In this document: positions 16,076-24,468 of the stretch, one piece after another | How positions within the stretch are numbered: the stretch's first letter is position 1 | Layout of the letters: each line of letters starts with the position of its first letter | Assembly: GCA_034927505.1 (NCBI GenBank) | Contig: JAYFPY010000032.1 | Coordinates: forward strand, 1 to 46,512 | Length of the DNA: 46,512 nucleotides | Direction: 5' to 3' | Source: RUG100 sp034927505 | Lineage (GTDB): Bacteria; Bacillota; Clostridia; Peptostreptococcales; Anaerovoracaceae | Notes under the pieces: generated by a model | The model's database searches: none | Seen by the model: only the letters and a program-made list of their open reading frames with translations | What the model was told of the DNA's origin: nothing | Made by a program: the position numbers and the translations under genes

Positions 16076-16108
16076 AAAACATCCCGGAAATCTGTTCCGG
16101 GATGTTTT
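16076..16108. terminator. Bidirectional terminator between hydA and the lipoprotein gene
   Basis: Perfect 14-base arms (16076-16089 and 16095-16108) centred on a GC-rich CATCCCGGAA core with a five-base loop. T-runs flank it on both strands, so it can end hydA on the plus strand and the convergent lipoprotein gene on the minus strand. Confidence 0.9.
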
Positions 16109-16135
16109 ATTTTCATATTTTTGATTTCGATCAAG

Positions 16136-17047
16136 TTACTGTTCCTGATAGTACATACTGTTTTTTATGCTCTTTCCGTCAAAGATTCCGGAATTGTAAC
16201 TGTACATGGTATCGTTGAATTCCTTCAGCAATGACGTCCCTCTGTTGGTCGTGCCGTAGAATACCAGTTTTGCCTTTGATTTAGTTTTGTCCACCGCCTC
16301 CTGATAATCATTGATGAACACCTTCAGGTCATCGTTTCTTTTTTCCGAGAAAGATCTGTTTGCAATAACAACATCAGATGGGATATCCGTATTGGTCTCT
16401 TCTTTCCATTTCTCGTTAAGATCATACGCCTTGTTCACATTACTGTTGCCTTTCATTATTGATTTTGCATATGGCTGTGCAACAACTGCAATATTTCCGT
16501 AATCATCAAGAGCCTTTTTTATCTCGCCGTATGAGTTCAGGACTTTGAGAGTATATGAGCCCGTGCTCAGTCCCGCCTGATTCATCAGATACTGGAATAC
16601 CCTGGTCGCCGTTGAGTCCTCGCCCGCAACATATATTGTCTTGCCCGAAAGTGCCGACAATTTTGTGCTGCCCGGATAATAATTGTTTGCCAGAACAAAT
16701 ATCCCATTGGAAGAAGCCGGGCTGATCTCGATCAGATCTCTGCCGGTCTTTCCATACATGGATGCTGCAGATGTCGTCGGCAGTACAGCAACGTCATAGT
16801 CACCGTTTTCTATTTTCTTTTCAACATCTTCTATCTTGTCATATCCTTTGACATTGTAATCTCCATCTATATTCTTGAGAACGTCCGTCCCTGCGCCCTC
16901 ATATGCCGCCACTGACACAGAACTGCTCAGTTTTGTCGGATCTTTTGTTTCCTCAGTGTTGTCCGATGTATTATTACCGCAGGCAGTCATCATGCCTGCA
17001 CACAAAACTACAGAAAGCACCGCTGCCAGTATTATTCTTTTCTTCAT
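16136..17047 (-). CDS. Substrate-binding lipoprotein of NMT1/SsuA type
   Basis: A 303-residue secreted lipoprotein. It begins MKKRIILAAVLSVVLCAGMMTAC, a short basic then hydrophobic signal ending in a lipobox with Cys 23 as the lipidated residue. A Ser/Asn/Asp-rich linker follows. The mature part resembles type II periplasmic binding proteins of the SsuA/THI5 group (VAAYEGAGTDVLK, YDVAVLPTTSAASMYGK, LSGKTIYVAGEDSTATRVFQYLM). I choose the ATG at 17047, preceded by AGAGGAC, over one 16 codons upstream. No ABC permease or ATPase is adjacent, so it is an orphan. It lies 69 bases after the atp operon in the same direction and has two TATAAT-like boxes upstream. The ligand is unknown. Confidence 0.78.
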   Translation of the reverse strand: MKKRIILAAVLSVVLCAGMMTACGNNTSDNTEETKDPTKLSSSVSVAAYEGAGTDVLKNIDGDYNVKGYDKIEDVEKKIENGDYDVAVLPTTSAASMYGKTGRDLIEISPASSNGIFVLANNYYPGSTKLSALSGKTIYVAGEDSTATRVFQYLMNQAGLSTGSYTLKVLNSYGEIKKALDDYGNIAVVAQPYAKSIMKGNSNVNKAYDLNEKWKEETNTDIPSDVVIANRSFSEKRNDDLKVFINDYQEAVDKTKSKAKLVFYGTTNRGTSLLKEFNDTMYSYNSGIFDGKSIKNSMYYQEQ

Positions 17048-17116
17048 TTTTTGTCCTCTTGTTTTCAGCATTATACTTATCTGAACATTATACACTTAAG
17101 ACAGCTAAAAATCACG

Positions 17117-17362
17117 TCATACCTTTGAATAAATAGTTTTTGTAGACACGCCTTTTATTGCTCCCAACTTTCCCGACAGAGCGCTGATGGTATCCTGCTC
17201 CGCATCCATCGCCACACTGATCACGGAAAGATTTTTTTCCGGGTGGGGCACCCCCATGCGTCCGATTATACTTTTCCTGTACAAATGAAGCAGCCCGTTT
17301 ATTTCATCGGCTGCTTCGCTGTCTTCCACTATGATCCCTATCAAAGCTACTCTCTTTGCCAT
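17117..17362 (-). CDS. TM1266-type iron-only hydrogenase system regulator
   Basis: An 81-residue protein beginning MAKRVALIGIIVED and ending LSGKLGAIKGVSTKTIYSK. These segments, with GRMGVPHPEKNLSVISV in the middle, match the TM1266 family (ACT-like fold related to the NikR C-terminal domain), annotated as the iron-only hydrogenase system regulator because it normally sits with the hydE/F/G maturation genes. Here its ATG overlaps the stop codon of atpC (TAATG at 17364-17360), so the two are translationally coupled. It lies 1.1 kb from hydA, on the other strand. No DNA-binding domain is visible; a role as sensor or ligand-binding protein is possible, and the biochemical function is not established. 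Confidence 0.88.
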   Translation of the reverse strand: MAKRVALIGIIVEDSEAADEINGLLHLYRKSIIGRMGVPHPEKNLSVISVAMDAEQDTISALSGKLGAIKGVSTKTIYSKV

Positions 17363-17787
17363 TATCTGCGTTTTCTCCTTCCGCCTCCTGCAACGTTCAT
17401 CCTTGCGATAGCCTTAGCTATGGCTATCTGCGCCCGCGCGATCTCGTTGGGATCGTGCTTTTTCTCCGTCTCCAGCCAGTGTTCCGCATATTCTTTGGAT
17501 TCCTCGGCGCGCTTGGCGTCTATATCCTCCTGCCATTCAGCCGCGTCCGTATACAGGATTATACTGTCTTTGACGTCGATGTATCCGCCTGCAACAGCCG
17601 CCACCTTATATTCCTTTCGGCCGGCTTCCTGTATCCAGAGTTCATCCACATCCAGCAGCTTGCACGCCCAGGCATGACCGGCCATGAACCCCTCATCTCC
17701 CATAAGGGTCCTGGCGATCACAAGGTCGACTTCGCCGCTGTAGAACAGCTTTGACGGTGTTATTACTTCAAGTTTTATGCTGGCCAT
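17362..17787 (-). CDS. atpC: F1Fo ATP synthase epsilon subunit
   Basis: A 141-residue epsilon subunit. The N-terminal beta-sandwich (LEVITPSKLFYSGEVDLVIARTLMGDEGFMAGH) couples the rotor to the c-ring; a C-terminal helical hairpin (about 90-130, rich in Ala, Glu and Arg) can inhibit ATP hydrolysis. The extreme C-terminus GGGRRKRR is strongly basic. It follows atpD directly and overlaps the start of the TM1266-type gene by a TAATG. Confidence 0.95.
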   Translation of the reverse strand: MASIKLEVITPSKLFYSGEVDLVIARTLMGDEGFMAGHAWACKLLDVDELWIQEAGRKEYKVAAVAGGYIDVKDSIILYTDAAEWQEDIDAKRAEESKEYAEHWLETEKKHDPNEIARAQIAIAKAIARMNVAGGGRRKRR

Positions 17788-19251
17788 TTATTTTTCCTCT
17801 GCCTTGCCGGCTTTCTCTTTATCATCCGGTTTATTATCTGCTTTGATTCCCTGTTCTGCCTTTTCCTGCTCATATTTTTCAATGACATCTTCGATGCCTC
17901 CGCACAGGAGAAAACAGTTTTCGGGAATATCGTCATACCGGCCTTCCAGTATTTCTTTGAACCCTCTTATGGTCTCTTCCATCGGCAGATACTTTCCCTT
18001 CATGCCGGTGAACTGTTCTGCAACACTGAACGGCTGACTCATGAATCTCTGCACTTTTCTGGCTCTGTTTACAACCAGTTTGTCGGCATCGGACAATTCA
18101 TCCATACCGAGGATAGCAATTATATCCTGCAGGTCTTTGTATTTCTGGAGCACCTCCTGTACACTTCTGGCCGTATTGTAATGCTCTTCTCCTACGATGA
18201 GCGGATCCAGGATCCTCGATGTAGAATCAAGGGGATCCACTGCCGGATAGATGCCCAGCTCGGTTATTGCCCTCGACAGAGTCGTAGTTGCATCCAGATG
18301 TGCGAACGTCGTCGCCGGAGCCGGGTCCGTCAGGTCGTCGGCAGGAACATATATGGCCTGCACCGATGTGATCGATCCCTTTTTCGTAGATGTTATACGC
18401 TCCTGCAAAGCTCCCATCTCAGTTGCCAGTGTAGGCTGATATCCCACTGCCGACGGCATTCGTCCCAGCAGTGCGGATACTTCCGAACCGGCCTGAGTGA
18501 ATCTGAATATATTATCTATGAACAGAAGAACGTCCTGTCCTTCCACATCTCGGAAATATTCCGCCATGGTCAGTCCCGTCATTGCCACTCTCATACGCGC
18601 GCCCGGCGGTTCATTCATCTGCCCGAACACCATGGCCGTATTGTTGATGACTCCCGACTCTATCATTTCGTAGTAAAGATCGTTCCCTTCTCTTGTCCGC
18701 TCGCCAACGCCGGCAAATACAGATATGCCGCCGTGCTCTCTGGCGATGTTGCTGATAAGCTCCTGGATCAGTACGGTCTTTCCTACTCCCGCGCCGCCGA
18801 AAAGTCCAACTTTTCCGCCCCGTGTATACGGCGCGATAATATCTATTACTTTGATCCCTGTTTCGAATATCTGAGAAGAAGTATCTTGATCTTCAAAACT
18901 TGGAGCCGGTCTGTGTATAGGCATTTTTTTCGTAGTTCCCACCGGTCCTTTTTCATCAATGGTATCTCCGGTAACATTGAACAGCCTGCCTAACACTTCC
19001 TTCCCCACCGGTACCTCTATGGGGCCGCCGGTGTCTTCAGCTTCCATGCCCCTTTTCAGTCCGTCTGTGGAAGAAAGCGCTACGCACCTGACAACATCAT
19101 CGCCGACGTGCTGCGCTACTTCCGCCACTATCAGCCTGCCGTCCATGTGGACATTGATGGCGTTGAGCAGCTCCGGCATCTTGTCCGGATCAAACTTTAT
19201 ATCAATAACAGGACCTATTATCTGATGTATGATTCCTTTGTTCATTTTCAT
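17788..19251 (-). CDS. atpD: F1Fo ATP synthase beta subunit
   Basis: A 487-residue catalytic subunit. The Walker A loop is GGAGVGKT (about 155-162), the catalytic Glu lies in GVGERTREGND, and the Walker B region is VLLFIDNIFRFTQAG. The DELSD(A)D segment near the C-terminal helical domain is conserved as DELSDAD. After the usual end the protein continues in a Lys/Glu/Asp tail of about 20 residues (from DNKPDDKEKAGKAEEK), slightly longer than most beta subunits. Only three bases separate it from atpG upstream. It forms the F1 hexamer with AtpA. Confidence 0.97.
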   Translation of the reverse strand: MKMNKGIIHQIIGPVIDIKFDPDKMPELLNAINVHMDGRLIVAEVAQHVGDDVVRCVALSSTDGLKRGMEAEDTGGPIEVPVGKEVLGRLFNVTGDTIDEKGPVGTTKKMPIHRPAPSFEDQDTSSQIFETGIKVIDIIAPYTRGGKVGLFGGAGVGKTVLIQELISNIAREHGGISVFAGVGERTREGNDLYYEMIESGVINNTAMVFGQMNEPPGARMRVAMTGLTMAEYFRDVEGQDVLLFIDNIFRFTQAGSEVSALLGRMPSAVGYQPTLATEMGALQERITSTKKGSITSVQAIYVPADDLTDPAPATTFAHLDATTTLSRAITELGIYPAVDPLDSTSRILDPLIVGEEHYNTARSVQEVLQKYKDLQDIIAILGMDELSDADKLVVNRARKVQRFMSQPFSVAEQFTGMKGKYLPMEETIRGFKEILEGRYDDIPENCFLLCGGIEDVIEKYEQEKAEQGIKADNKPDDKEKAGKAEEK

Positions 19252-19254
19252 CTC

Positions 19255-20121
19255 CTACTTTTGTGCTTCCGAGCCGGATACTATTTCGATTATTTCGTTT
19301 GTGATGGCCGACTGTCTCGCTCTGTTGTAATACAGAGACAAGTCGTCCAGCATAGCCCTGGCGTTGTCTGTCGCATTCTCCATAGCCATACGCCTCGCTG
19401 CATGTTCGCAGGTGGCTGATTCGACTATAGCTCCGTACACCATTATCTCAACGTACTTGGGCACCAGATAGTTGAACACATCTTCTACCGAAGGTTCATA
19501 TTCCACATCTTGATGATGCTTCAGTATCTCCGGATCCGGTTCTACTTCGAATGGCAGCAGTGTGATGTTCATTACCTGCTGCTCCATCTGACTTATATAT
19601 GAAGTATAAAGGAGCACCACTTCGTCTATCTCTCCTTTGTTGTACATTTCAATGATCGGTTTGCTCATTTCCTGAGTCTCGAGAAACGGTATAGTCTCTG
19701 CCGGTGCAGTATACGACTTGTATATATTGTAGTCTCTCTTTTTGAAATATTCATTCCCCTTCGATCCTATGGCTACGATCAGAGGTTCCTCCCAGTCCGC
19801 CTTCATCTCTCGCTCAGCTTCCTTGATCACATTGCCGTTGAATGCTCCGCACAGTCCCCGGCTGCCGGTGATGATGATGTAACAGGTGGTTTTGATCTCC
19901 CGGTTCCCTGCCAGGTACCTTTGCGGCACCTTGTCCGCATTATTGAAGATCTCTTCGATCGAATGGGTTATATAGTGAAAGTACTGATTCGTGCTTTCAT
20001 AGGTGGCTTTGGCTTTTCTGAGCTTTGCCGCCGAGACCAGCTTCATCGCATTTGTTATATGCTCCATGCTGGTAACACTCTTTATTCGTCTCTTGACGTC
20101 TTGCATATCGCTGGATGCCAT
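19255..20121 (-). CDS. atpG: F1Fo ATP synthase gamma subunit
   Basis: A 288-residue central stalk. The N-terminus DVKRRIKSVTSMEHITNAMKLVSAAKLRKA (about 6-35) and the C-terminal EHAARRMAMENATDNA ... LYYNRARQSAITNEIIEIVSG form the coiled coil that rotates inside the alpha/beta ring; ITGSRGLCGAFN is the family-typical Rossmann-like start. AAGGAAGG precedes the ATG. Standard operon position between atpA and atpD. Confidence 0.96.
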   Translation of the reverse strand: MASSDMQDVKRRIKSVTSMEHITNAMKLVSAAKLRKAKATYESTNQYFHYITHSIEEIFNNADKVPQRYLAGNREIKTTCYIIITGSRGLCGAFNGNVIKEAEREMKADWEEPLIVAIGSKGNEYFKKRDYNIYKSYTAPAETIPFLETQEMSKPIIEMYNKGEIDEVVLLYTSYISQMEQQVMNITLLPFEVEPDPEILKHHQDVEYEPSVEDVFNYLVPKYVEIMVYGAIVESATCEHAARRMAMENATDNARAMLDDLSLYYNRARQSAITNEIIEIVSGSEAQK

Positions 20122-20139
20122 AGCTTCACCTTCCTTTCT

Positions 20140-21717
20140 TTACTGTTCTTCCTTTTCAGGGATATCCGCATTTTCCGTTCTCATTACCTGCTGGCTATGA
20201 AGGATGTAGTCTCCTGTTGAATGTTTTTTGAATTGTTCGATAGCATCCTTGAGATCTTCCTCTGTCGATGCCGACAGTTTGCCTTCTTCTTTTATAGCCC
20301 TTCCTACTCTGTCGTAATGAGTATCCATATATTCCAGGAATTCCTTTTCGAAATCCTTGATAAATTCCATTTCGATATCCTTCAGGTATCCGTTGGCTGC
20401 AGCAAAGATGATCATTACCTGATGCTCCACCTTCATCGGCCTGTACTGACCCTGCTTCAAGATCTCCATGAGCACCTGCCCGTGATCCAGCCGGGCCTTG
20501 GTATCCGCGTCCACATCCGATCCGAACTGGGAAAAGCTGGCCAGCTCTCTGTACTGAGCCAGTTCCAGTTTGATCTTTCCGGCGACCTGTTTCATTGCCT
20601 TGATCTGTGCATTGCCTCCTACACGGGAAACGGAAATACCCGCATTGATGGCCGGCCGCTGCCCTGTAAAGAACAGTTCTGTCTCAAGGAATATCTGCCC
20701 GTCCGTGATGGATATCACATTGGTCGGTATGTAAGCCGATACGTCTCCTGCCTGAGTCTCTATGATCGGAAGAGCCGTCAGGGATCCGCCGCCCAGTTCG
20801 TCGGATAGCTTTGACGCTCTCTCGAGGAGTCTGGAATGGAGATAGAAAACGTCTCCCGGATAAGCTTCGCGCCCCGGCGGTCTTCTCAGCAGCAGACTCA
20901 TTGCACGATAAGCCACCGCATGCTTTGAAAGGTCATCGTACACGATCAGCACATGTCTGCCGTTGTACATGAACTCCTCCCCCATCGCACATCCCGCATA
21001 AGGCGCGATGTACTGGAGCGGCGCAACATCCGAAGCTGTTGCCGAAACCACTATCGTATATTCCATAGCCCCTTTGTTTTCCAGCGTCTGCACCAGCTGT
21101 GCCACTGTGGATTTTTTCTGACCTATAGCAACATATATGCATATGACATCTTCATCTGCCTGATTGATTATCGTATCTATTGCAATAGCTGTCTTTCCCG
21201 TCTGCCTGTCTCCAATGATCAGTTCTCTCTGACCCTTTCCGATAGGCACCATAGAGTCGATGGCCTTCAGTCCGGTCTGCAGAGGTTCCTTTACGGACTG
21301 TCTCTGCAAAACGCCGGGCGCAGGGCTTTCTATCGGCCTGGTCTTTTCTGCCGTTACAGGTCCTTTACCGTCGATGGGCTGGCCCAGAGCATTTACCACC
21401 CTTCCGATCAGCTCTTCGCCCACCGGCACTTCCACGACCTTCCCTGTAGGTTTTACTATATCGCCTTCCCTTATTTCTACATCCGATCCTAGGATGACGC
21501 ATCCGACATTGTCCTCTTCAAGGTTCATCGCCATGCCGAAGATGTCTCCCGGAAATTCCAAAAGTTCTCCGGACATACAGTTGTCCAGTCCGTAAACTCT
21601 GGCAATACCGTCTCCTACCTGTATGACGTTTCCGAAGTCCGATACTTCAAGCTCGTTTTTGTACTCCTTGATCTGCGCTTTTATAACTGCACTGATTTCT
21701 TCAGGTCTTAAATTCAT
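20140..21717 (-). CDS. atpA: F1Fo ATP synthase alpha subunit
   Basis: A 525-residue non-catalytic nucleotide-binding subunit. It has the P-loop GDRQTGKT (about 170-177), VYVAIGQKKSTV, the arginine-finger segment near ISVSRVGGNAQIKAMKQVAGKIKLELAQYRELASFSQFGSDVD and a normal N-terminal helix that contacts delta. The C-terminus extends some 15 residues with acidic charge. AGGAGG precedes the ATG. Confidence 0.97.
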   Translation of the reverse strand: MNLRPEEISAVIKAQIKEYKNELEVSDFGNVIQVGDGIARVYGLDNCMSGELLEFPGDIFGMAMNLEEDNVGCVILGSDVEIREGDIVKPTGKVVEVPVGEELIGRVVNALGQPIDGKGPVTAEKTRPIESPAPGVLQRQSVKEPLQTGLKAIDSMVPIGKGQRELIIGDRQTGKTAIAIDTIINQADEDVICIYVAIGQKKSTVAQLVQTLENKGAMEYTIVVSATASDVAPLQYIAPYAGCAMGEEFMYNGRHVLIVYDDLSKHAVAYRAMSLLLRRPPGREAYPGDVFYLHSRLLERASKLSDELGGGSLTALPIIETQAGDVSAYIPTNVISITDGQIFLETELFFTGQRPAINAGISVSRVGGNAQIKAMKQVAGKIKLELAQYRELASFSQFGSDVDADTKARLDHGQVLMEILKQGQYRPMKVEHQVMIIFAAANGYLKDIEMEFIKDFEKEFLEYMDTHYDRVGRAIKEEGKLSASTEEDLKDAIEQFKKHSTGDYILHSQQVMRTENADIPEKEEQ

Positions 21718-21745
21718 ACTTTGATTCCTCCTGCCGAACCGGGCA

Positions 21746-22282
21746 TCATGCTTTGACGACGGATCTCATATCCTCAAGGCGTTTTTTCAGCGATGCATCT
21801 ATGATCTTTCCGTTTATCAGTATCTTTACTCCCCCAATGAGAGAGCGGTCTGTTTCGTTGTCCAGTTTGACTTTACTTTTTATCAGCTCTCCTGTTTCTC
21901 TCTGCAGCTTTTCGATCTGCTCTCTTTCGAGAGGCTGCACAGAGTATACGATGCCGTAGGCAAAGCCTTCTTTTTTGTTCTTAAGGCTCTTGTATACTTT
22001 GACGATCTTTTCATAATGTCTGGTCCTTCCTTTGTCCACCAGAATATACAGGAAATTCAGCATCGCTCCAGTGATGCGTCCCTTGAACACATTTGTCAGC
22101 ATGGTCTTTTTTTCAGCTGCGGACAGCGCCGGATCATTGATCAGCTGATAGAATTCCGGCTCCGCCTTGAATATTTCAAGGACAGACTCACATTCCGCCT
22201 CTATGTCGTCGACCTTGTCCAAGTCCTCTGCGGCGCTGAACAGGGCGCTGCCGTATGTCATATCGATCGTCAGCTCTGCCAT
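21746..22282 (-). CDS. atpH: F1Fo ATP synthase delta subunit
   Basis: A 178-residue delta subunit that ties the peripheral stalk to the top of F1. The N-terminal helical bundle starts YGSALFSAAEDL; the C-terminal signature is SLIGGVKILINGKIIDASLKKRLEDM (about 150-175), close to the consensus GG(x)xxxxGxxxDxSxxxxL. It overlaps the end of atpF by 13 bases. Confidence 0.95.
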   Translation of the reverse strand: MAELTIDMTYGSALFSAAEDLDKVDDIEAECESVLEIFKAEPEFYQLINDPALSAAEKKTMLTNVFKGRITGAMLNFLYILVDKGRTRHYEKIVKVYKSLKNKKEGFAYGIVYSVQPLEREQIEKLQRETGELIKSKVKLDNETDRSLIGGVKILINGKIIDASLKKRLEDMRSVVKA

Positions 22283-22779
22283 CCCGAAGTACCTGCCTCT
22301 TCTATTACTTTATCCACCAGTTTCTTCTGTTCTTCACTGCCGGAAAGCTCCTGCTCCATTATCTTTGACGCCGCCATCAGCGCCAGTGTCGTGACCTCTG
22401 ATCTCATTCCGGCCAGAGCCTTGACCTTTTCACGCTGTATTTCTTTTTCGGCTTTGGATGTCATCTCACCGGCCTTTTCGCCAGCTTCCGTAATGATCCT
22501 CTTTGCCTGTTCATCAGCTTTCATCTTCGAATCTCTGATGATGTCCCTGCCTTCAGACTCCACTCTTGCGATCTTCCTCTGGTAGTTCTCCATTTTAAGA
22601 TCAGCTTTTTTGTTGATGTCTTCCGCTGCAGCGATGGCATCTTTTACAGCATCCTGTCTTGCCTGCATGAAGTTGTGTATCTTTTCAAAGAAGAAATGCT
22701 TCATTACAAAATATAAAATCACTACATTGGCCACTATCATCAGTGCGGACCAGTCCAGCTGTATTATTCCAAGGTTCAT
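22270..22779 (-). CDS. atpF: F1Fo ATP synthase b subunit
   Basis: A 169-residue peripheral stalk subunit. One N-terminal membrane segment (ALMIVANVVILYFVMKHFFF, about 11-30) leads into a long charged coiled coil with Lys, Glu, Ala and Arg repeats to the C-terminus. A single b gene is present, as in most Firmicutes. GAAAGGAGG precedes the ATG. Confidence 0.95.
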   Translation of the reverse strand: MNLGIIQLDWSALMIVANVVILYFVMKHFFFEKIHNFMQARQDAVKDAIAAAEDINKKADLKMENYQRKIARVESEGRDIIRDSKMKADEQAKRIITEAGEKAGEMTSKAEKEIQREKVKALAGMRSEVTTLALMAASKIMEQELSGSEEQKKLVDKVIEEAGTSGWQS

Positions 22780-22825
22780 AGCATTTCCTCCTTTCTTCTC
22801 GGTTCAAATGAAATAACGTACACGA

Positions 22826-23092
22826 TCACAGCTGCCCGATGAACGGATTTGCGAACATCAGTATTATGGAAATGATCAATGCAAAAATACCTGCGGTTTC
22901 AGTCAGCGCAACGCCTACCAGCATGAGCTTCAGCAGAGTTCCCTGTGCTTCCGGCTGCCTGGCAGTGCCTTCTACTGTCTTGCCCGCATTGAATCCAATG
23001 CCTATCCCGACTCCCGCCATTGCTATCATTGCAAGTCCTGCACCCAGTGCAGACATTCCCAGTACGAATGCTTCCGGTGTAATATGTGACAT
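22826..23092 (-). CDS. atpE: F1Fo ATP synthase c subunit
   Basis: An 88-residue hairpin of two membrane helices that builds the rotor ring. The polar loop EGTARQPEAQG is intact and the ion-binding carboxylate is the Glu in ALTETAGIFALI on helix 2. On helix 1 the position that holds Gln in sodium-translocating enzymes is Ile (GVGIGIGFNAGK), while Thr follows the essential Glu, so the ion specificity is not simple to read. AGGAGG precedes the ATG. Confidence 0.96.
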   Translation of the reverse strand: MSHITPEAFVLGMSALGAGLAMIAMAGVGIGIGFNAGKTVEGTARQPEAQGTLLKLMLVGVALTETAGIFALIISIILMFANPFIGQL

Positions 23093-23131
23093 ATCGTTTT
23101 CCTCCTTGTTTTCTCTCTTGGTTTATATCTC

Positions 23132-23836
23132 TCAGTCTTCAGTTTCTCTCTTCATACCGTTAGAAGTGAAGACCATTGTTAACATAACGAATATATATGA
23201 CTGCAGTATCGGCTCGAACATGTCGAAGAAAAAGTTCAAAGGCAGCGGTATCACCAGCTGGAAGAACGGTACCTGCGATCCCAGCATGGATGATAATGAT
23301 TCCAGCCCTCCGTAGAGCAAAGTCATTACTATTACTCCCGCCAGTATATTTCCGAACAGTCGCATGGCCAGCGTGATCGGAAAGAACAGATCGTCCAGCA
23401 CTGTCATCGGCAGCATGAACACATATGGCGATGCCAGATCCTTTATATAACCCTTCGCCGTTTTTGCTCTGATGGCATTATAGTGGATCATTACGAATGA
23501 TATCAGCGCCAGCGGCACTGTAGTATTCAGATCCGCAGTCACCGGCCGGCAGTCCAGCAGACCCAGCATGCTGCCCAGCCCCAGAAAAGCCAGCAGCGTT
23601 CCTATATACGGTGCGAATTTCAAATTCTCTTTCCCCATAGTGTCCCGCACCATATTGTACACAGTCTCTACGAAAAGCTCAGCCACTGCCTGGGCGCCCC
23701 GCGGTACTTTTTCCATTTTTCTGGTGGATACAAAAACAAATATCAGTATAACGATACTGATTATCCAGCCCCATATAACAGTTTCAGTTATATTCAAAGC
23801 TCCTATTTTGAAAATTATCTTAGGGCCCAGTTCCAT
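23132..23836 (-). CDS. atpB: F1Fo ATP synthase a subunit
   Basis: A 234-residue membrane stator with five to six segments. The essential Arg lies in ITLAMRLFGNILAG (about 158-171), and the C-terminal helix PLPLNFFFDMFEPILQSYIFVMLTMVF carries the family-typical Glu and Gln. It forms the two ion half-channels against the c-ring. Standard second gene of the operon. Confidence 0.95.
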   Translation of the reverse strand: MELGPKIIFKIGALNITETVIWGWIISIVILIFVFVSTRKMEKVPRGAQAVAELFVETVYNMVRDTMGKENLKFAPYIGTLLAFLGLGSMLGLLDCRPVTADLNTTVPLALISFVMIHYNAIRAKTAKGYIKDLASPYVFMLPMTVLDDLFFPITLAMRLFGNILAGVIVMTLLYGGLESLSSMLGSQVPFFQLVIPLPLNFFFDMFEPILQSYIFVMLTMVFTSNGMKRETED

Positions 23837-23866
23837 GACGGCATCACCTCTCTTTCCTCCGGATGT

Positions 23867-24328
23867 CTAAAAATCTTTATAGTCATCGTCTTCATCGTCC
23901 CATGAAGACGGGTCTTTCCATTTTTTCGGTTCGGTCCAGCTGTTGAGCGGATTTTTCTTTGCTCCGGGCAGCCGGCTTTCTATCCCATATATTATTATCA
24001 AAGACAGATGCAGAGTTATAAACCCTATGACGCATGCCACTGCGCATCTGCCGCTGATCCTGAGGCACAAATAGAACACGATTCCGTATATGGGCATCCT
24101 TATAAAATATCCGCCCACTACCGGCCCCTTTTTTCGGCTGGTCATCATTCTTCTCGCCGAAAGGATCAGTATATTGAAATTGATCATCGTAATGAAAGTT
24201 CCTGCTGCAATACCCGCCAGAAATTTCAGATCTGCACCTATGACCGGCAGCGATATCAGTTCCGCCGCCGCCGCTGTGAAAACACAGTGGATGAATATCC
24301 GATTTCTGAATTTCGCCAAATCTTTCAT
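23867..24328 (-). CDS. atpI: ATP synthase subunit I (AtpI-like)
   Basis: A 153-residue membrane protein with four hydrophobic segments, GTFITMINFNILILSARRM in the middle, and a hydrophilic acidic tail (KWKDPSSWDDEDDDYKDF). Position ahead of atpB and topology identify it as subunit I, which aids c-ring assembly or magnesium supply. An upstream ATG at 24352 is in frame, but the -10 box lies inside those eight codons and the mRNA probably starts at the ATG at 24328, so I start there. No ribosome-binding site precedes it, suggesting a leaderless transcript for the whole operon. Confidence 0.82.
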   Translation of the reverse strand: MKDLAKFRNRIFIHCVFTAAAAELISLPVIGADLKFLAGIAAGTFITMINFNILILSARRMMTSRKKGPVVGGYFIRMPIYGIVFYLCLRISGRCAVACVIGFITLHLSLIIIYGIESRLPGAKKNPLNSWTEPKKWKDPSSWDDEDDDYKDF

Positions 24329-24335
24329 AGATAGT

Positions 24336-24363
24336 ATTATACGCTGATTCATTGAAATGTAAA
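24336..24363 (-). promoter_or_regulatory. Promoter of the atp operon
   Basis: On the minus strand TTTACA (24358-24363) and a perfect TATAAT (24336-24341) are separated by 16 bases. The expected start falls on 24329 or 24328, that is, at the atpI ATG. There is therefore no room for a ribosome-binding site. Confidence 0.7.
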
Positions 24364-24468
24364 CAATAGTTTGAAAATTAACATATATTTTTGACTATCT
24401 TGCGGCGTGCTTTTCGTTGATTTTTCTTACTTTTCGTCTTGTTTAATGTAATATTATGTAAAATTTGC

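Noticed and set aside
18181..18993. A 270-residue plus-strand frame opposite atpD
   Set aside because: Antisense to a fully conserved beta subunit; composition is typical of a complementary-strand artefact.
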